Part shown: piece by piece, positions 17,891 through 27,296 of the stretch
Layout: every line of letters begins with the position of its first letter
How positions within the stretch are numbered: position 1 is the stretch's first letter
Assembly (NCBI RefSeq): GCF_030263935.1
Contig: NZ_CP127162.1
Coordinates: 2,117,501 to 2,181,500, forward strand
Length of the DNA stretch: 64,000 nucleotides
Reading direction: 5' to 3'
DNA from: Paenibacillus polygoni
GTDB lineage: Bacteria; Bacillota; Bacilli; Paenibacillales; Paenibacillaceae
Position numbers and translations under genes: made by a program
Notes under the pieces: model-generated
Seen by the model: the letters and a program-made list of their open reading frames with translations, nothing else
Told to the model about the DNA's origin: nothing
Databases searched by the model: none

Positions 17891-19399
17891 ATGGAGAAAA
17901 TCATACTCAAAAAATTAGGATTCACTTTTGTGGTTTTATCTATGTTCATATTCATATCGTTTGCGGGAATTATATTTTTCGCAAAAAGTAAGACCATATT
18001 TCAGAAACTGGAAGAGACGATTCAACAAATCGAAGTGTTATATCAGAAAAGCGAGATAAAGAATATACCGACTTTAGTTGAACAAACCGTATTTGTTGTC
18101 GATGGGAATACAGGCAAGATCGTGGATATAAGTCAAAATAATGAGCAAGAAATAAATATAGATGATGCGGAATCTACAGAAGAATATGTATCGATCCTGA
18201 GTAACAGTTACAACGGAAAACTTATTAATATCAATGGAACGAAAAAGTTTCTTAAAACGAAAAATACAGATGATTTGATCCTTGGCACTTATGTGGAGGC
18301 AGCCCCGGTATTCAGGACGATGCGAATACAAATCACTTACTTTTTGGCAGGTATGTTGGCTGTCCTGATCAGTGTCATTATGATAGTCAGGTATCATCTT
18401 AGACGATATGTCTTACAAGATATTTTATCCATTGAATCGAATATTAAAGAGTTAATGGCTGGAAATATGGATATTACATTTAAAACAAAATACAATACAG
18501 AGTTTCGGCAGATCACAGCGGTACTAAATGACTTGAAAGATAGTTATAAAACAAAAAGAGAAAGAATGTCGAGGATGATTTCTGCCATCGGCAGTCATGC
18601 GGCCGTGTTTGAGTGTCTATATTCCATTAACCAGAATTTCTTCTCTGATAATACACCGTGTATCTTAGGGGTGAATGATAAGGAATGGAATGAGATGACG
18701 AAGACACCGAAAGGTTTTGAAAACTATCTTACTTCATTGATATGTGACGCTAAAGAAGACATTATTGCGCTAGAAAACGATCGATATATCAGCATTGTGT
18801 CCTTTCATAAGGAAAACGAGTTTTACGGGATGATTATGGATAAAACCGATGATATGAAAATGAAAATGAAAATAGAGCAAGAACTTCATGCAGCACAAGA
18901 AGGTGCTGAAATGGATCCTTTAACTCTGCTTAGCAACAGAGCAGGACTAGAAAAGAAAGTAAAAACTTCATTAAAAAATGAACCGGGACAAGGAACGATG
19001 CTTATTTTTGATCTAGATCATTTTAAATTGGTGAATGATGAGTTAGGACATCCGGTAGGAGATAAAGTACTAGAGAAATTTGCAGGTTGTTTAAAATCGT
19101 ATTTTAGAAAAAATGACATTGTCGCGAGAATGGGCGGAGATGAATTTGTTGTTTTTATCCATTCACATATTGATGCAGATATTTTATCAGATAAACTTGA
19201 GGCTTTATTAGGTACGGTTAGACAGGAATTAAGCAGCTATTATGATCGTTACGGACTTTCAACGAGTATCGGAGCTGCCTATGTAGATCAAAGGATCAAT
19301 AGTTATGATGATCTTTATAAATGTGCAGATGATGGACTATATATCGCAAAAAGGCTGGGTAAAGACAGATTTTATATTAACAAAGATCATCGTCAGTAG
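17891..19399 (+). CDS. Membrane-bound diguanylate cyclase (GGDEF)
   Basis: Makes cyclic di-GMP from two GTP. Helix 1 is at about 10-31 and helix 2 at about 145-168, enclosing an extracytoplasmic sensor region of roughly 110 residues; a HAMP-like linker follows, then an uncharacterised region, then the GGDEF domain at about 345-495. Active-site sequence MGGDEF is intact with FDLDHFKLVND before it, so the enzyme should be active. I see no clear RxxD inhibitory site. Codon use turns more AT-rich here than in the Bce genes. Confidence 0.92.
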   Translation: MEKIILKKLGFTFVVLSMFIFISFAGIIFFAKSKTIFQKLEETIQQIEVLYQKSEIKNIPTLVEQTVFVVDGNTGKIVDISQNNEQEINIDDAESTEEYVSILSNSYNGKLININGTKKFLKTKNTDDLILGTYVEAAPVFRTMRIQITYFLAGMLAVLISVIMIVRYHLRRYVLQDILSIESNIKELMAGNMDITFKTKYNTEFRQITAVLNDLKDSYKTKRERMSRMISAIGSHAAVFECLYSINQNFFSDNTPCILGVNDKEWNEMTKTPKGFENYLTSLICDAKEDIIALENDRYISIVSFHKENEFYGMIMDKTDDMKMKMKIEQELHAAQEGAEMDPLTLLSNRAGLEKKVKTSLKNEPGQGTMLIFDLDHFKLVNDELGHPVGDKVLEKFAGCLKSYFRKNDIVARMGGDEFVVFIHSHIDADILSDKLEALLGTVRQELSSYYDRYGLSTSIGAAYVDQRINSYDDLYKCADDGLYIAKRLGKDRFYINKDHRQ

Positions 19400-19510
19400 A
19401 ACAAATTCAAACAAATCATAAGGACTTCACGACTTCTAAATGTGAAAAACATCACAGTAAGGAATTGCCACCTAATTTATAATAATTTACAAATGGTTAA
19501 ATCAAGCTAG

Positions 19511-19678
19511 AGGTACGATGTAATTGATTTAGCTAAGTAGAAAGTACAAGAAACATTTAAGAATGACATAAGCACTACGAATAATAGTTTACTGAAAAAG
19601 CAATTAGATGTTATAGAGGGAACAAATCTCTCAGGGTTTAAAAAAGGTTTAACTAGCAGGATGATATCATACACCTAG
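19511..19678 (+). pseudogene. Remnant of an unidentified gene
   Basis: One frame reads as plausible protein for about 50 codons (with segments ETFKNDISTTNNS and LDVIEGTNLSGFKKG), broken by an in-frame TAG at 19538, with no start codon or ribosome site. It looks like the worn end of a gene. The rest of the gap (19400-20032) holds two hairpins and no intact gene. Confidence 0.35.
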
Positions 19679-19679
19679 A

Positions 19680-19711
19680 GTGCTGACCTCTTAACGGAAG
19701 AGCTCAGCACA
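19680..19711 (+). terminator. Strong hairpin after the gene remnant
   Basis: GTGCTGA pairs with TCAGCAC, and the inner CTCTT pairs with AAGAG around AACG. The T-run that follows is poor (AGATTTAATAATT), so it is only a probable terminator. Confidence 0.6.
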
Positions 19712-19893
19712 GATTTAATAATTAATTTACCTGAATCAATTTCATAATACCTTTAGTTGCTTCAATCAGGATGATATATAGATCAAAAAGGTTCTATTTG
19801 CCTATATATCGTTACAAATTTATCGTTTTAATGAGTTATGAAAATGATTCACTTTATTTTAGAAATTTATAATAAGTGAAATGTAAAGAATGC

Positions 19894-19922
19894 GGGAGGC
19901 TGAAGAGCCTCCTTTTTGTTTG
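19894..19922 (+). terminator. Rho-independent terminator
   Basis: GGAGGCT-GAAG-AGCCTCC followed by TTTTTGTTT: a compact stem with a tetraloop, about 110 bases before the next gene. Confidence 0.9.
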
Positions 19923-20032
19923 CTCTAATGCTCTAATTTTTACCATGGATCCTATATGTGTGGTATTCACTTCCTCATCGCTGTAGTAGAATGAGATGAG
20001 AATATATTGAACAAAAGGGAGAGAAAAGCAGT

Positions 20033-20494
20033 TTGGAGCAGGATATAGAACAATTATGGAGTAATCAATCTGCAGAGCGGTGGAAGAGACGCAAGAGGGA
20101 ACTTGCCGCTTGGATTGAACGTCCGAAACCAGAAAATTGGCAAAAAAAACTACTGCTTTTTGATGATATAGAAGTCGATGCTTCCATCTATCCCGCTCTC
20201 ATGGCTCTAAAAGAGCTTGATTTCAAAACAGAGTATTCCTGTGCAGGCGTGAGTATACTTGATGAACCGGAGGACCATTCTTTATATGCGTATGTTACTT
20301 TAATGGAAGGTCCAAATACGGATCAATTTGTGGAGTATGCAATGCAGCGGATGGGATATCGCCTATTAGTTACTTATGAAAATCTCAAACATCGTTATGA
20401 CCTTTCCTCATTTTATATCTCACAAAATCGTTCTTTTTGTTATGGGCTTGAACTTTGTGCAAAAGAATTCCTGGCTGTGAAGTCAGCACAATAG
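20033..20494 (+). CDS. Conserved hypothetical protein
   Basis: 153 residues, no signal or membrane helix, cytosolic. The centre (TEYSCAGVS, then HSLYAYVTL) has a Cys/His-spaced pattern and alternating strands that suggest a compact alpha/beta fold. I do not recognise the family. It starts with TTG after AAGGGAG (spacing about 12). Confidence 0.7.
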   Translation: MEQDIEQLWSNQSAERWKRRKRELAAWIERPKPENWQKKLLLFDDIEVDASIYPALMALKELDFKTEYSCAGVSILDEPEDHSLYAYVTLMEGPNTDQFVEYAMQRMGYRLLVTYENLKHRYDLSSFYISQNRSFCYGLELCAKEFLAVKSAQ

Positions 20495-20614
20495 ACAGTG
20501 GGAAAAATGGTTTGAGTAAGTGAGCAGTACATCAGGCTTTTTGTATTACAAAGACGTTAGCCATATAACCTTTTGTGTGCAACTGCGTTCCTACTATAGA
20601 GAGGGAGTGATGGA

Positions 20615-21250
20615 ATGCGTAAACGTTCTGCTTGGATCGCTATCGTAACGGTTGCAGTTTCTATGGTTTTTACAGGATGTACGAGGGAAGAACAGTCAGC
20701 GCAGGCTACGATCGTTAATAAAGTCCAGCCTGCATATGAAAAAACGTTTAAGGATCTGCATCTTGGAGAGGCGCATTTTTATAGCGCATTTATTCCGAAT
20801 GGAGCAGAGAAATGGGTTCATTTTGGAATTGATACCTATATTGGCGGGCAGCTCCAGGAAGAGACTCAAGAATTATCTACAGGTAATTTTATAGAAAGAG
20901 AAGATGACAAGTATGATCTTGGGCTGGTATTAATGAATCATGGAGATAAGATACTTGCTCAGTTCAATGTTGATGGAACAAGTACTAGCTTATATGAACT
21001 ACCTAAAGCAAAATTGGAGGAAGGACAGGGAATCTCCACTTCGTGGGCGGAGGCCTTGCCAGAAGATGAAGATGTTCTGCTGATGGAAGGGGAAAAACGA
21101 ATCTTAGGTGCTTATATAATGAATACAAATGGGCGGATCATTTACCATGATCTATCTGATGCTGGGCAGCTTAAGCAGGCGATTCGGGAGAATCATATCA
21201 TGCACATTTTGTATATGACATTAGAGACGGTGGATAAAATACCGCAATAG
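20615..21250 (+). CDS. Lipoprotein of unknown function
   Basis: 211 residues with a lipoprotein signal ending in the lipobox FTGC (Cys at about 22) and a hydrophilic extracytoplasmic domain. GAGGGAG precedes the ATG. No family recognised. It stands alone with its own ribosome site, like the single-gene units that follow. Confidence 0.75.
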   Translation: MRKRSAWIAIVTVAVSMVFTGCTREEQSAQATIVNKVQPAYEKTFKDLHLGEAHFYSAFIPNGAEKWVHFGIDTYIGGQLQEETQELSTGNFIEREDDKYDLGLVLMNHGDKILAQFNVDGTSTSLYELPKAKLEEGQGISTSWAEALPEDEDVLLMEGEKRILGAYIMNTNGRIIYHDLSDAGQLKQAIRENHIMHILYMTLETVDKIPQ

Positions 21251-21304
21251 CAATGGAAAAAGCGGAAAGACAATAAGCAGTTGAGAAAGGTGAGATGAGT
21301 TGAG

Positions 21305-22003
21305 ATGAGTAGAGCAGAGGGGAAGTTAGATTTAAATCGTGTTGTATTTATTGGAAGAACATTTGACGAGTACCTGTTAATGTTCAACCTTACTCAAGAG
21401 GAATTACGTGGACGAAAGATTCTTGACTGTCCTGCAGGTGCTTGTTCTTTTACCGCAATGGCAAATACACAGGGTGCAGATGCTACGGCATCAGACATTG
21501 CTTATTATTACCCTTTTGAACAACTTGCTCAAAAAGGATTCGATGATATCGAGCATGCGATGTTAAACATGGAAAAGGCACAAAGTAATTATGCCTGGGA
21601 TTATTTTAAGTCAGTAGAAGGATTGAAAAAACATAGAATACAAGCATTATTTGATTGTTCGAGTGATATGAAAGAGTACCCTAATCGTTATATTCCTGCT
21701 ATTTTACCTGTATTGCCATTCAAAGATTGTGAATTTGAATTAACTCTCTCCGCACATTTCCTGTTCATGTACGCCGATCGGTTTGATTATGAATTCCATT
21801 TACAATCCATACAGGAGTTACTGCGTGTTACAAGTGATGAAGTACGTATATTTCCTTTAATTGACCTATCTAGTAATAGATATGGACATTTAGATAAGCT
21901 CGTCGGTGTGATACAAAGCCAAGGCTGCGTTACAAAAGAAATCAAGGTGCCATATGAATTTCAGAAGGGCGCAAATAGTATGTTAGTCATCAAGAAGGTT
22001 TAA
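21305..22003 (+). CDS. Class I SAM-dependent methyltransferase-like protein
   Basis: 232 residues. Motif I is ILDCPAGACSF (a DxxxGxG-like SAM loop), the acidic residue after strand 2 is in ASDIAYYY, and motif IV-like LTLSAHFLFMY lies near residue 155. The substrate is unknown. It could be a resistance or detoxification methyltransferase, but nothing fixes that. Confidence 0.75.
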   Translation: MSRAEGKLDLNRVVFIGRTFDEYLLMFNLTQEELRGRKILDCPAGACSFTAMANTQGADATASDIAYYYPFEQLAQKGFDDIEHAMLNMEKAQSNYAWDYFKSVEGLKKHRIQALFDCSSDMKEYPNRYIPAILPVLPFKDCEFELTLSAHFLFMYADRFDYEFHLQSIQELLRVTSDEVRIFPLIDLSSNRYGHLDKLVGVIQSQGCVTKEIKVPYEFQKGANSMLVIKKV

Positions 22004-22096
22004 TATGGAATAATCTCATTTCAAAGAAATGAATAAGCAAACATCGAATGTTTATCATTGTCCATTTTTTTGAATAGTGGTGGAAGAAGGAATGAT

Positions 22097-23071
22097 ATGT
22101 ACAAACCGGCCGTTAATTATTCAGTCATTTCATCGCATGACTTACGTTCGATGATCTATGAACTTTATAACCTTGGAGATGTATTGGAGTGTAGATTTCT
22201 ATGTAATGGATTGAATGATACGTATTTAATAACCACCAATGAAAGCAAATATATATTACGTATTTACAAGACGAATTGGCGAAATAAGAGCGATATTGAT
22301 TTTGAAATTGAACTATTAGGATACTTGATATCAAAAGGAATTCCCGTATCTTATTCGTTACCAAAGAAGGACGGTAATTATATTACTGAGATTCAGGCGC
22401 CTGAGGGACTACGTTTCGCTGTTCTCTTTACCTATGCGGAAGGTAATTTCTTGGATAATAAGGAAAGCGCGTTGTTATATGGAGAACAAGTAGCTAAGAT
22501 GCATTTGGTCATGGATCCTTTCAAGTGTAGTCATAATCGATTTTCTATTGATTTAGATCATTTGCTGACGAAGCCTATCCATTCAATTAAGTCCGTTTTT
22601 TCAGACAGACCCGAAGATATAGCGTATCTGGAATCCTTGGCATTGCTTTTACAAAAACGGGTAGAAAATATTTCAGATGGTTTAGAGTGGGGAGTATGTC
22701 ACGGGGATCTTCATGGGTGGAATGTACACTTTCATAATGATACTTTAACTCATTTTGATTTTGACTGCGGGGGTTATGGATGGAGGGCATATGATCTCTC
22801 TGTTTTCCTCTGGTCAAGAGTACGAGGGCGTACGAAAGAACACTTCAAGAACGAATCTTGGAACATTTTTTTAGAATCGTATCTTAAAATCAAACCGTTA
22901 TCGGATATCGACCTAGCATCGATTTCGACCTTCGTAGCAATTAGAGAAATATGGTTAATGGGACTTCATACAGGGAATTCAGAAGTTTGGGGAGCTAACA
23001 ATTACGGTGACCACTTTAGCGGTAATGTAAAATTTTTAAAAGAATGGTGTGAAGAGAACGATATAAGCTAA
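22097..23071 (+). CDS. Aminoglycoside phosphotransferase (APH)-family kinase
   Basis: Small-molecule kinase of the APH/choline-kinase fold. The catalytic loop is HGDLHGWNVHF and the metal-binding loop is HFDFDCGGYGW; the N lobe starts near residue 35 with the NDTYLI strand and a Lys in ILRIYK. ATG 22097 is chosen because AGAAGGA lies six bases upstream; an upstream TTG (22058) has no ribosome site. It could phosphorylate an aminoglycoside, homoserine or another alcohol, and sequence alone does not decide. Confidence 0.85.
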   Translation: MYKPAVNYSVISSHDLRSMIYELYNLGDVLECRFLCNGLNDTYLITTNESKYILRIYKTNWRNKSDIDFEIELLGYLISKGIPVSYSLPKKDGNYITEIQAPEGLRFAVLFTYAEGNFLDNKESALLYGEQVAKMHLVMDPFKCSHNRFSIDLDHLLTKPIHSIKSVFSDRPEDIAYLESLALLLQKRVENISDGLEWGVCHGDLHGWNVHFHNDTLTHFDFDCGGYGWRAYDLSVFLWSRVRGRTKEHFKNESWNIFLESYLKIKPLSDIDLASISTFVAIREIWLMGLHTGNSEVWGANNYGDHFSGNVKFLKEWCEENDIS

Positions 23072-23139
23072 GAAATACTTCTTCTATGGCTTTGGTTATA
23101 AAGTCTGATAAGAGAATGATAGATTGCTGGTTATCAAAA

Positions 23140-23215
23140 TGAACACGATAGAACGATAGCTTAATTAAAAGGCAGCTGATCCTCATGATCTGCTGCCTTT
23201 GTTAGACTATACAAG
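23140..23215 (+). repeat. Cassette-boundary repeat (terminator type C, degenerate)
   Basis: Worn left end (GAACGATAGCTTAATTA) followed by hairpin AAAGGCAGC-TGATC with GATC-TGCTGCCTTT (23168-23200). The first recognisable copy of the intergenic element family that punctuates the region to 48.7 kb; it ends the APH gene. Confidence 0.65.
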
Positions 23216-23372
23216 CTAATCACTTGTCAAAATTACAAGGGAAAATGATAAAAACGTCAACCAGGAAGAACGGTATGGCCTCATAACACGAACAAGAAAA
23301 TTAGTTCTATTATGGTATTATCTAAGATTCATAGTATCGGTGAGAGATTGAAGTACTGGGAGGTAGGTGGGT

Positions 23373-23843
23373 ATGGAATACAGCATACGCTTGGCGGAGA
23401 AAGAAGATATTAAAGATTTACTTGATGTGAGAAATAACGAGGATTTATTAATAACGTATTTGAACCAACAAGAAAATAAGGAAGTATATCTCCTTGTTGC
23501 TGAGATGGATAGATCCATCATTTTGGGGTTCGGTCTTTTAAAACTGAAGGGTAACTTATATCCTAAATTGAGTGACTTATATGTAAATGAGAAATATCGT
23601 GGCCATGGTATTGGTTCGAATTTAATTAGACAACGCGAAAAAATGGCAAGCAAACTTGGCTATTCTGAAATATTCGTTAGTGTTGATCCAATTGAAAATC
23701 CGAAAATGATAAAGCTTATAACCAAGCTTGGATACAAACAAATTACTGAACCATACTCCAAAACAGCACGATTCCATAATGAAGACGGGATAGCATATGA
23801 GAAAACTTATACAAGGATTGATTTAAAGAAGTCATTGAATTAA
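23373..23843 (+). CDS. GNAT-family N-acetyltransferase
   Basis: About 156 residues; transfers acetyl from acetyl-CoA to an unknown amine. The acetyl-CoA binding motif A is YRGHGIGSNLI (R/QxxGxG/A form) preceded by the strand LSDLYVNE. ATG 23373 is preferred to GTG 23367 because GGGAGG sits nine bases upstream of it. Confidence 0.88.
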   Translation: MEYSIRLAEKEDIKDLLDVRNNEDLLITYLNQQENKEVYLLVAEMDRSIILGFGLLKLKGNLYPKLSDLYVNEKYRGHGIGSNLIRQREKMASKLGYSEIFVSVDPIENPKMIKLITKLGYKQITEPYSKTARFHNEDGIAYEKTYTRIDLKKSLN

Positions 23844-23861
23844 GGGAGTTGAGAAAGTGGG

Positions 23862-24164
23862 ATGGGAAGTTCGAATCAATGGGATGCAGAATGGGAAGTT
23901 TCTGAAAAATTGGCTTCAAGATTAATACACAGTCAATTAGGACATCCTGCTTGTGATTTGAATGTTGTGTATAGCTTTTTACCCCCGGAAGCGCGTGCTG
24001 ACTTTTTTAATGTATATGGGGAGGTAGATGAAGAAACTAAGATGTTAGCTCGTTTGATTGCCGTATATATTCCAACTGGAATCATGATGCAGGCAATTGA
24101 TGACAATGACGAGAGGTTAGTTGATGAAGCAAGAGCGAACATAAAACGTGCTCTCACTGATTAA
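23862..24164 (+). pseudogene. APH-family kinase with the catalytic core deleted in frame
   Basis: 100 residues. Residues 1-25 (start MGSSNQWDAEWEVSE) match the N terminus, and residues 26-100 (LGHPACDL to the end) match the C terminus of the intact kinase encoded at 46958-47866. Roughly 200 residues, including HGDLH and DWGD, are missing, yet the frame stays open to the normal end. It cannot be an active kinase. It is AT-richer than the intact copy, so it derives from a different orthologue. It may be a translated remnant. Confidence 0.85.
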
Positions 24165-24255
24165 GCAATGCCATTGCGATAAAGGGAAGAATTCTGGTTT
24201 CACCTAGCGATAAAGAAATGGGAGTTCGACCGCCGAACGGAGGACTCACAGGAGA

Positions 24256-24391
24256 ACAACCACCAATGCTGGAATCAAATTGACGAAGAAGTGTACAACC
24301 TAGAGCTGAAATTGAGTTCTTGATAGATTATGGGCCTCTACCGAACAAGTTTCATGTTGAACAAATTACTGAAGGTAATAGACGGAGGTAA
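24256..24391 (+). pseudogene. Frameshifted gene remnant
   Basis: Two overlapping frames read as continuous protein if joined by one frameshift near 24318: NQIDEEVYNLELKLSS in one, then EIEFLIDYGPLPNKF in the other. There is no start. Family not recognised. The rest of 24165-24700 has no intact gene. Confidence 0.35.
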
Positions 24392-24707
24392 TGGATAAAG
24401 AAAATATTTTTTAAGCACCTGCCTAAATAGGAGTCTACTACTATTCATATGGGGTTTGGTGGATGGATGAGAAAAAATCCAATGAGCTTACGGTGACGCT
24501 TTTTACTATTTTGTTTTAGAATTCGTATAAATAGCTTGATGCATAGGCATTACGTTAAAGAAAAATGGCAGGATAGTCATTGCAATTTAACTTCTCGTAA
24601 TGTAAAATACATAAAGGAAAAATATGGGAGGTGTGGGAGTATGAGGTGGAAACAGAAGACTTACATTCAGTCGACATGCGTAATTTCATATTTCCATTCC
24701 ATTAAGA

Positions 24708-24743
24708 CGCTAAAGCATTTATTGCTTTAGTGTTTTTTATTTT
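24708..24743 (+). terminator. Rho-independent terminator
   Basis: CGCTAAAGCA pairs with TGCTTTAGTG around a five-base loop, followed by TTTTTTATTTT, just before the UMP-kinase-like gene. Confidence 0.85.
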
Positions 24744-24759
24744 ATGGGGGGTGTAGTCA

Positions 24760-25497
24760 TTGTCAAGGTACAAAAGGGTTCTCGTTAAGCTAAGTGGTGG
24801 AGCAGTTGCAGGAAACTCTGAATTTGGTTTTGAGCCAGAAAGGCTAGATTATATTGCAGATGAAATTATGTCTGTAGTAAATTTAGGCGTTGAAGTATCG
24901 TTAGTTATAGGTGGGGGTAACATTTTCAGAGGTAATATGGCCGAAAGCTGGGGGATCGAAAGGGCAGAAGCTGATAACATTGGGACGCTTGCAACTGTAG
25001 TAAATAGTTTAATGCTCCGCGGAGTTCTTAAAGCCAAGACGAAAAAGGAAGTGCGAGTAATGACAGCAATACCTATTACTTCAGTTGCTGAACCATACAT
25101 CCGTCTAAGAGCAACCCACCATCTAGAAAAAGGCTACATTGTAATTTTCGCAGGAGGGAACGGTCAACCGTATGTTACAACAGACTATCCTTCAGTACAA
25201 AGAGCCATTGAGGTCAATTCTGACGCTTTATTAGTTGCAAAGCAAGGTGTTGATGGTGTTCTTAATGCAGACCCTAAATTTGATAGAAATGCAAAGAAAT
25301 TTCGTTCGCTTCATTACAACGACATTTTAGAACATAACTTAAAAGTAATGGACCAATCAGCTTTCATTTTGGCAAGAGACTACAATTTACCAATGCATGT
25401 GTTTAACTTCGATAAACCAGGTTCAATGAAAGAAATTTGTGAAGGTAAGAATAATGGTACGATAATTAGTGGTGAATCAATTTTAGAGTTGGAATGA
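24760..25497 (+). CDS. Divergent UMP kinase (PyrH) paralogue
   Basis: 245 residues with the amino-acid-kinase fold: VLVKLSGG at the N terminus, VIGGGNIFRG, GTLATVVNSL and SVAEPYIRLRA-HHLEKG, all as in bacterial UMP kinase. The normally conserved GTGNPYFSTDTAA segment is changed to GGNGQPYVTTDYPS. The housekeeping pyrH normally lies between tsf and frr, so a lone copy here, in an array of accessory genes, is likely an extra paralogue with an altered nucleotide site. It starts with TTG after GGGGGG. Could be a resistant form of UMP kinase or a kinase with another substrate; both are inference. Confidence 0.82.
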   Translation: MSRYKRVLVKLSGGAVAGNSEFGFEPERLDYIADEIMSVVNLGVEVSLVIGGGNIFRGNMAESWGIERAEADNIGTLATVVNSLMLRGVLKAKTKKEVRVMTAIPITSVAEPYIRLRATHHLEKGYIVIFAGGNGQPYVTTDYPSVQRAIEVNSDALLVAKQGVDGVLNADPKFDRNAKKFRSLHYNDILEHNLKVMDQSAFILARDYNLPMHVFNFDKPGSMKEICEGKNNGTIISGESILELE

Positions 25498-25592
25498 AGA
25501 TGCTAGAGGACTAGTCTCCCTTAATTTCGCGAAAAGATCATTTCACGAAAGAGAAGTTCAAGGAGTTTTCTGACAGGGAGACATATTCTTTT

Positions 25593-25844
25593 TCACAGCA
25601 TAATCATAGTAAAAAACTGATAAAAGATATAAGAGAAAACGAATGTCAAAACAAACGATACAAGAGATAATTTTCGATTACTATTCCATGTTCGAAATCC
25701 GTTAGCCAGATATAAAATAATGAGAGAAAAGAGAATTAGTAAGATATTTTTCCAAAACAGCAAATTTAAAAGTACAGTTAAAGCAGCCAAACACCATATA
25801 ACTGTAAACCATAGTGGATACTTCAATAAATATTTTCTAAACAT
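25593..25844 (-). CDS. Small three-helix membrane protein
   Basis: 83 residues, with three hydrophobic segments at about 10-27, 30-48 and 58-80 and basic connectors. A textbook AGGAGG lies seven bases before the ATG, so the gene is probably real, and it is opposite to its neighbours. Family not recognised. Confidence 0.65.
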   Translation of the reverse strand: MFRKYLLKYPLWFTVIWCLAALTVLLNLLFWKNILLILFSLIILYLANGFRTWNSNRKLSLVSFVLTFVFSYIFYQFFTMIML

Positions 25845-25946
25845 GTGATCCTCCTAAAAAGTCCTTAATGTAATTATTGACCAATTATTATTCGTCACTT
25901 CTTGATTCATACCTTTATCATAAATAGACTCTGATAGGAGATGAGA

Positions 25947-26510
25947 TTGACGGTGACATTATTTTACTATATTGCTGCAAGCCATGAGCTGCCGACAGGC
26001 TCATTCGGCCAGAAAAAAACAGTTATGACTATTCATGATTATATTAAAAATGTGAACCCGGCTGCTAAGGATCAACGCTTTATGCAAACACTGCTAGAGA
26101 AATACCCGAAAGGGGATAAACTTATGGATGTCTATGATACGGAAGAAGATGCAGCGGGATTATATATAACCGGTCCCTTAAACGGACAATTCTCGCCTTT
26201 TCTCCGCTATCCATTCGTTTACCAGGTGAACGCCGAAGGGGGTTCCTTCAAAATTAATGATGAGATTAAATATTCTCACCCTATTTTATACCAAACAAGC
26301 AAAAAATGCTTAGTAGAGCTATTCAATTATTTACACAGCAATATGGAAATAGGTGAGGATTTAGAGCTGTATTGCTGTTGGGCGCATGGACAGAGAAGAT
26401 TTTCGGATGCTCCTAACAAAGAACTCGATCTTTTGATTGACCTAGCCACATTTCAATTGGGGAATGAATTCGAGTGGAAAGAACGTCAGTATATATGCGT
26501 TAAGAAGTGA
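25947..26510 (+). CDS. Hypothetical cytosolic protein
   Basis: About 187 residues, no signal or helix. Contains FSPFLRYPFVYQV and a Cys pair with Trp-His (YCCWAHGQ). Start choice: the ATG at 25941 directly touches AGGAG, so the TTG at 25947, six bases after it, is more likely. The gene is followed within 20 bases by a cassette-boundary repeat. Family not recognised. Confidence 0.65.
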   Translation: MTVTLFYYIAASHELPTGSFGQKKTVMTIHDYIKNVNPAAKDQRFMQTLLEKYPKGDKLMDVYDTEEDAAGLYITGPLNGQFSPFLRYPFVYQVNAEGGSFKINDEIKYSHPILYQTSKKCLVELFNYLHSNMEIGEDLELYCCWAHGQRRFSDAPNKELDLLIDLATFQLGNEFEWKERQYICVKK

Positions 26511-26529
26511 ATCAAGGTGCAGTTAACTA

Positions 26530-26625
26530 TTAAGCGAACGGAAAAAAGACAGCTGAACACAGCAGGGAGCAGCTTGCCAGTTGGCAGCTGTTCTTTTAAC
26601 TATGCAAACCGGCAGGATGAAGCAG
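26530..26625 (+). repeat. Cassette-boundary repeat (terminator type B)
   Basis: Left end AAGCGAACGGAAAAAAGAC (worn), terminator hairpin GGGAGCAGC-TTGCC / GGCAGCTG, and right end TATGCAAACCGGCAGGAT. Type B shares the GGGAGCAGC hairpin with the copies near 31.2, 36.6, 37.7 and 41.0 kb. Confidence 0.8.
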
Positions 26626-26771
26626 TGAACCAGTTGAATTCACTATATACTTATAAAATGATGGATTTAAATACAGAAAAATACAACCGATATAATCTTT
26701 TTGTTCTAGGCTCTGTTTTAAAGAATAATAGCGAACGATATTACGCCTAGTTAAAGGGGATGACTAGTATA

Positions 26772-27244
26772 ATGAGATATATTACGATTGTGTTGTTTAG
26801 TTTTATTCTAATATTATCGGCTTGTACTCAACTTGAAAAAGAACAAGGGTATTCAGGAATCATTGTAGATGATAAAGTCATGGGCTATGGGAGTACACCG
26901 TAAGCCAATATGATAATTCACTCTCATGGAAGGTAAGTTACAAAGGAAGTGTAACCACGAGCGAAGAAAGTATCGACAATAAGGATGAATTAGAAGATTA
27001 CATGTTGGCTGTTAGCGAAAGTAAAATAATACATTCGAAGCTTATTATATCGTTATTATACTTTTTAATTGTTGTAGTAATTGCGTTTTTACTGTTTAAA
27101 AAGAACAGAAAAACACTTAAAGATAGTACAATTGTAGTTGTATTAGCGAGTATGATTGCATTATTTATTGCTGTTGATGCAGCTTATGATTTAAGTGTTG
27201 CGTTACAAGATATTAAACTTCACTATCTAAGGCTAACTAATTGA
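26772..27244 (+). pseudogene. Lipoprotein/membrane protein gene with a frameshift
   Basis: The first frame (26772-26903) gives a lipoprotein signal with lipobox LSAC and stops after GYGSTP. Another frame, open from about 26895 to 27244, continues with EYTVSQYDNSLSWKV and ends with two membrane helices (about 27020-27220). Losing one base near 26890 (GGA GAG to GGGAG) explains it. Restored, the protein would be about 157 residues: lipidated N terminus, soluble part, two C-terminal helices. Real decay or a sequencing error. Confidence 0.7.
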
Positions 27245-27296
27245 GATCATGAGGAACCCAAACCAGTTACTACAATACCTTAAAAATGTACAAACC

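Noticed and set aside
24536..24730. An open frame of 64 codons before the UMP-kinase-like gene
   Set aside because: It has no plausible ribosome site, unusual composition, and ends inside a terminator stem.
26517..26750. An open frame of 77 codons after the gene at 25947
   Set aside because: It runs straight through a boundary repeat and its terminator and has no ribosome site.
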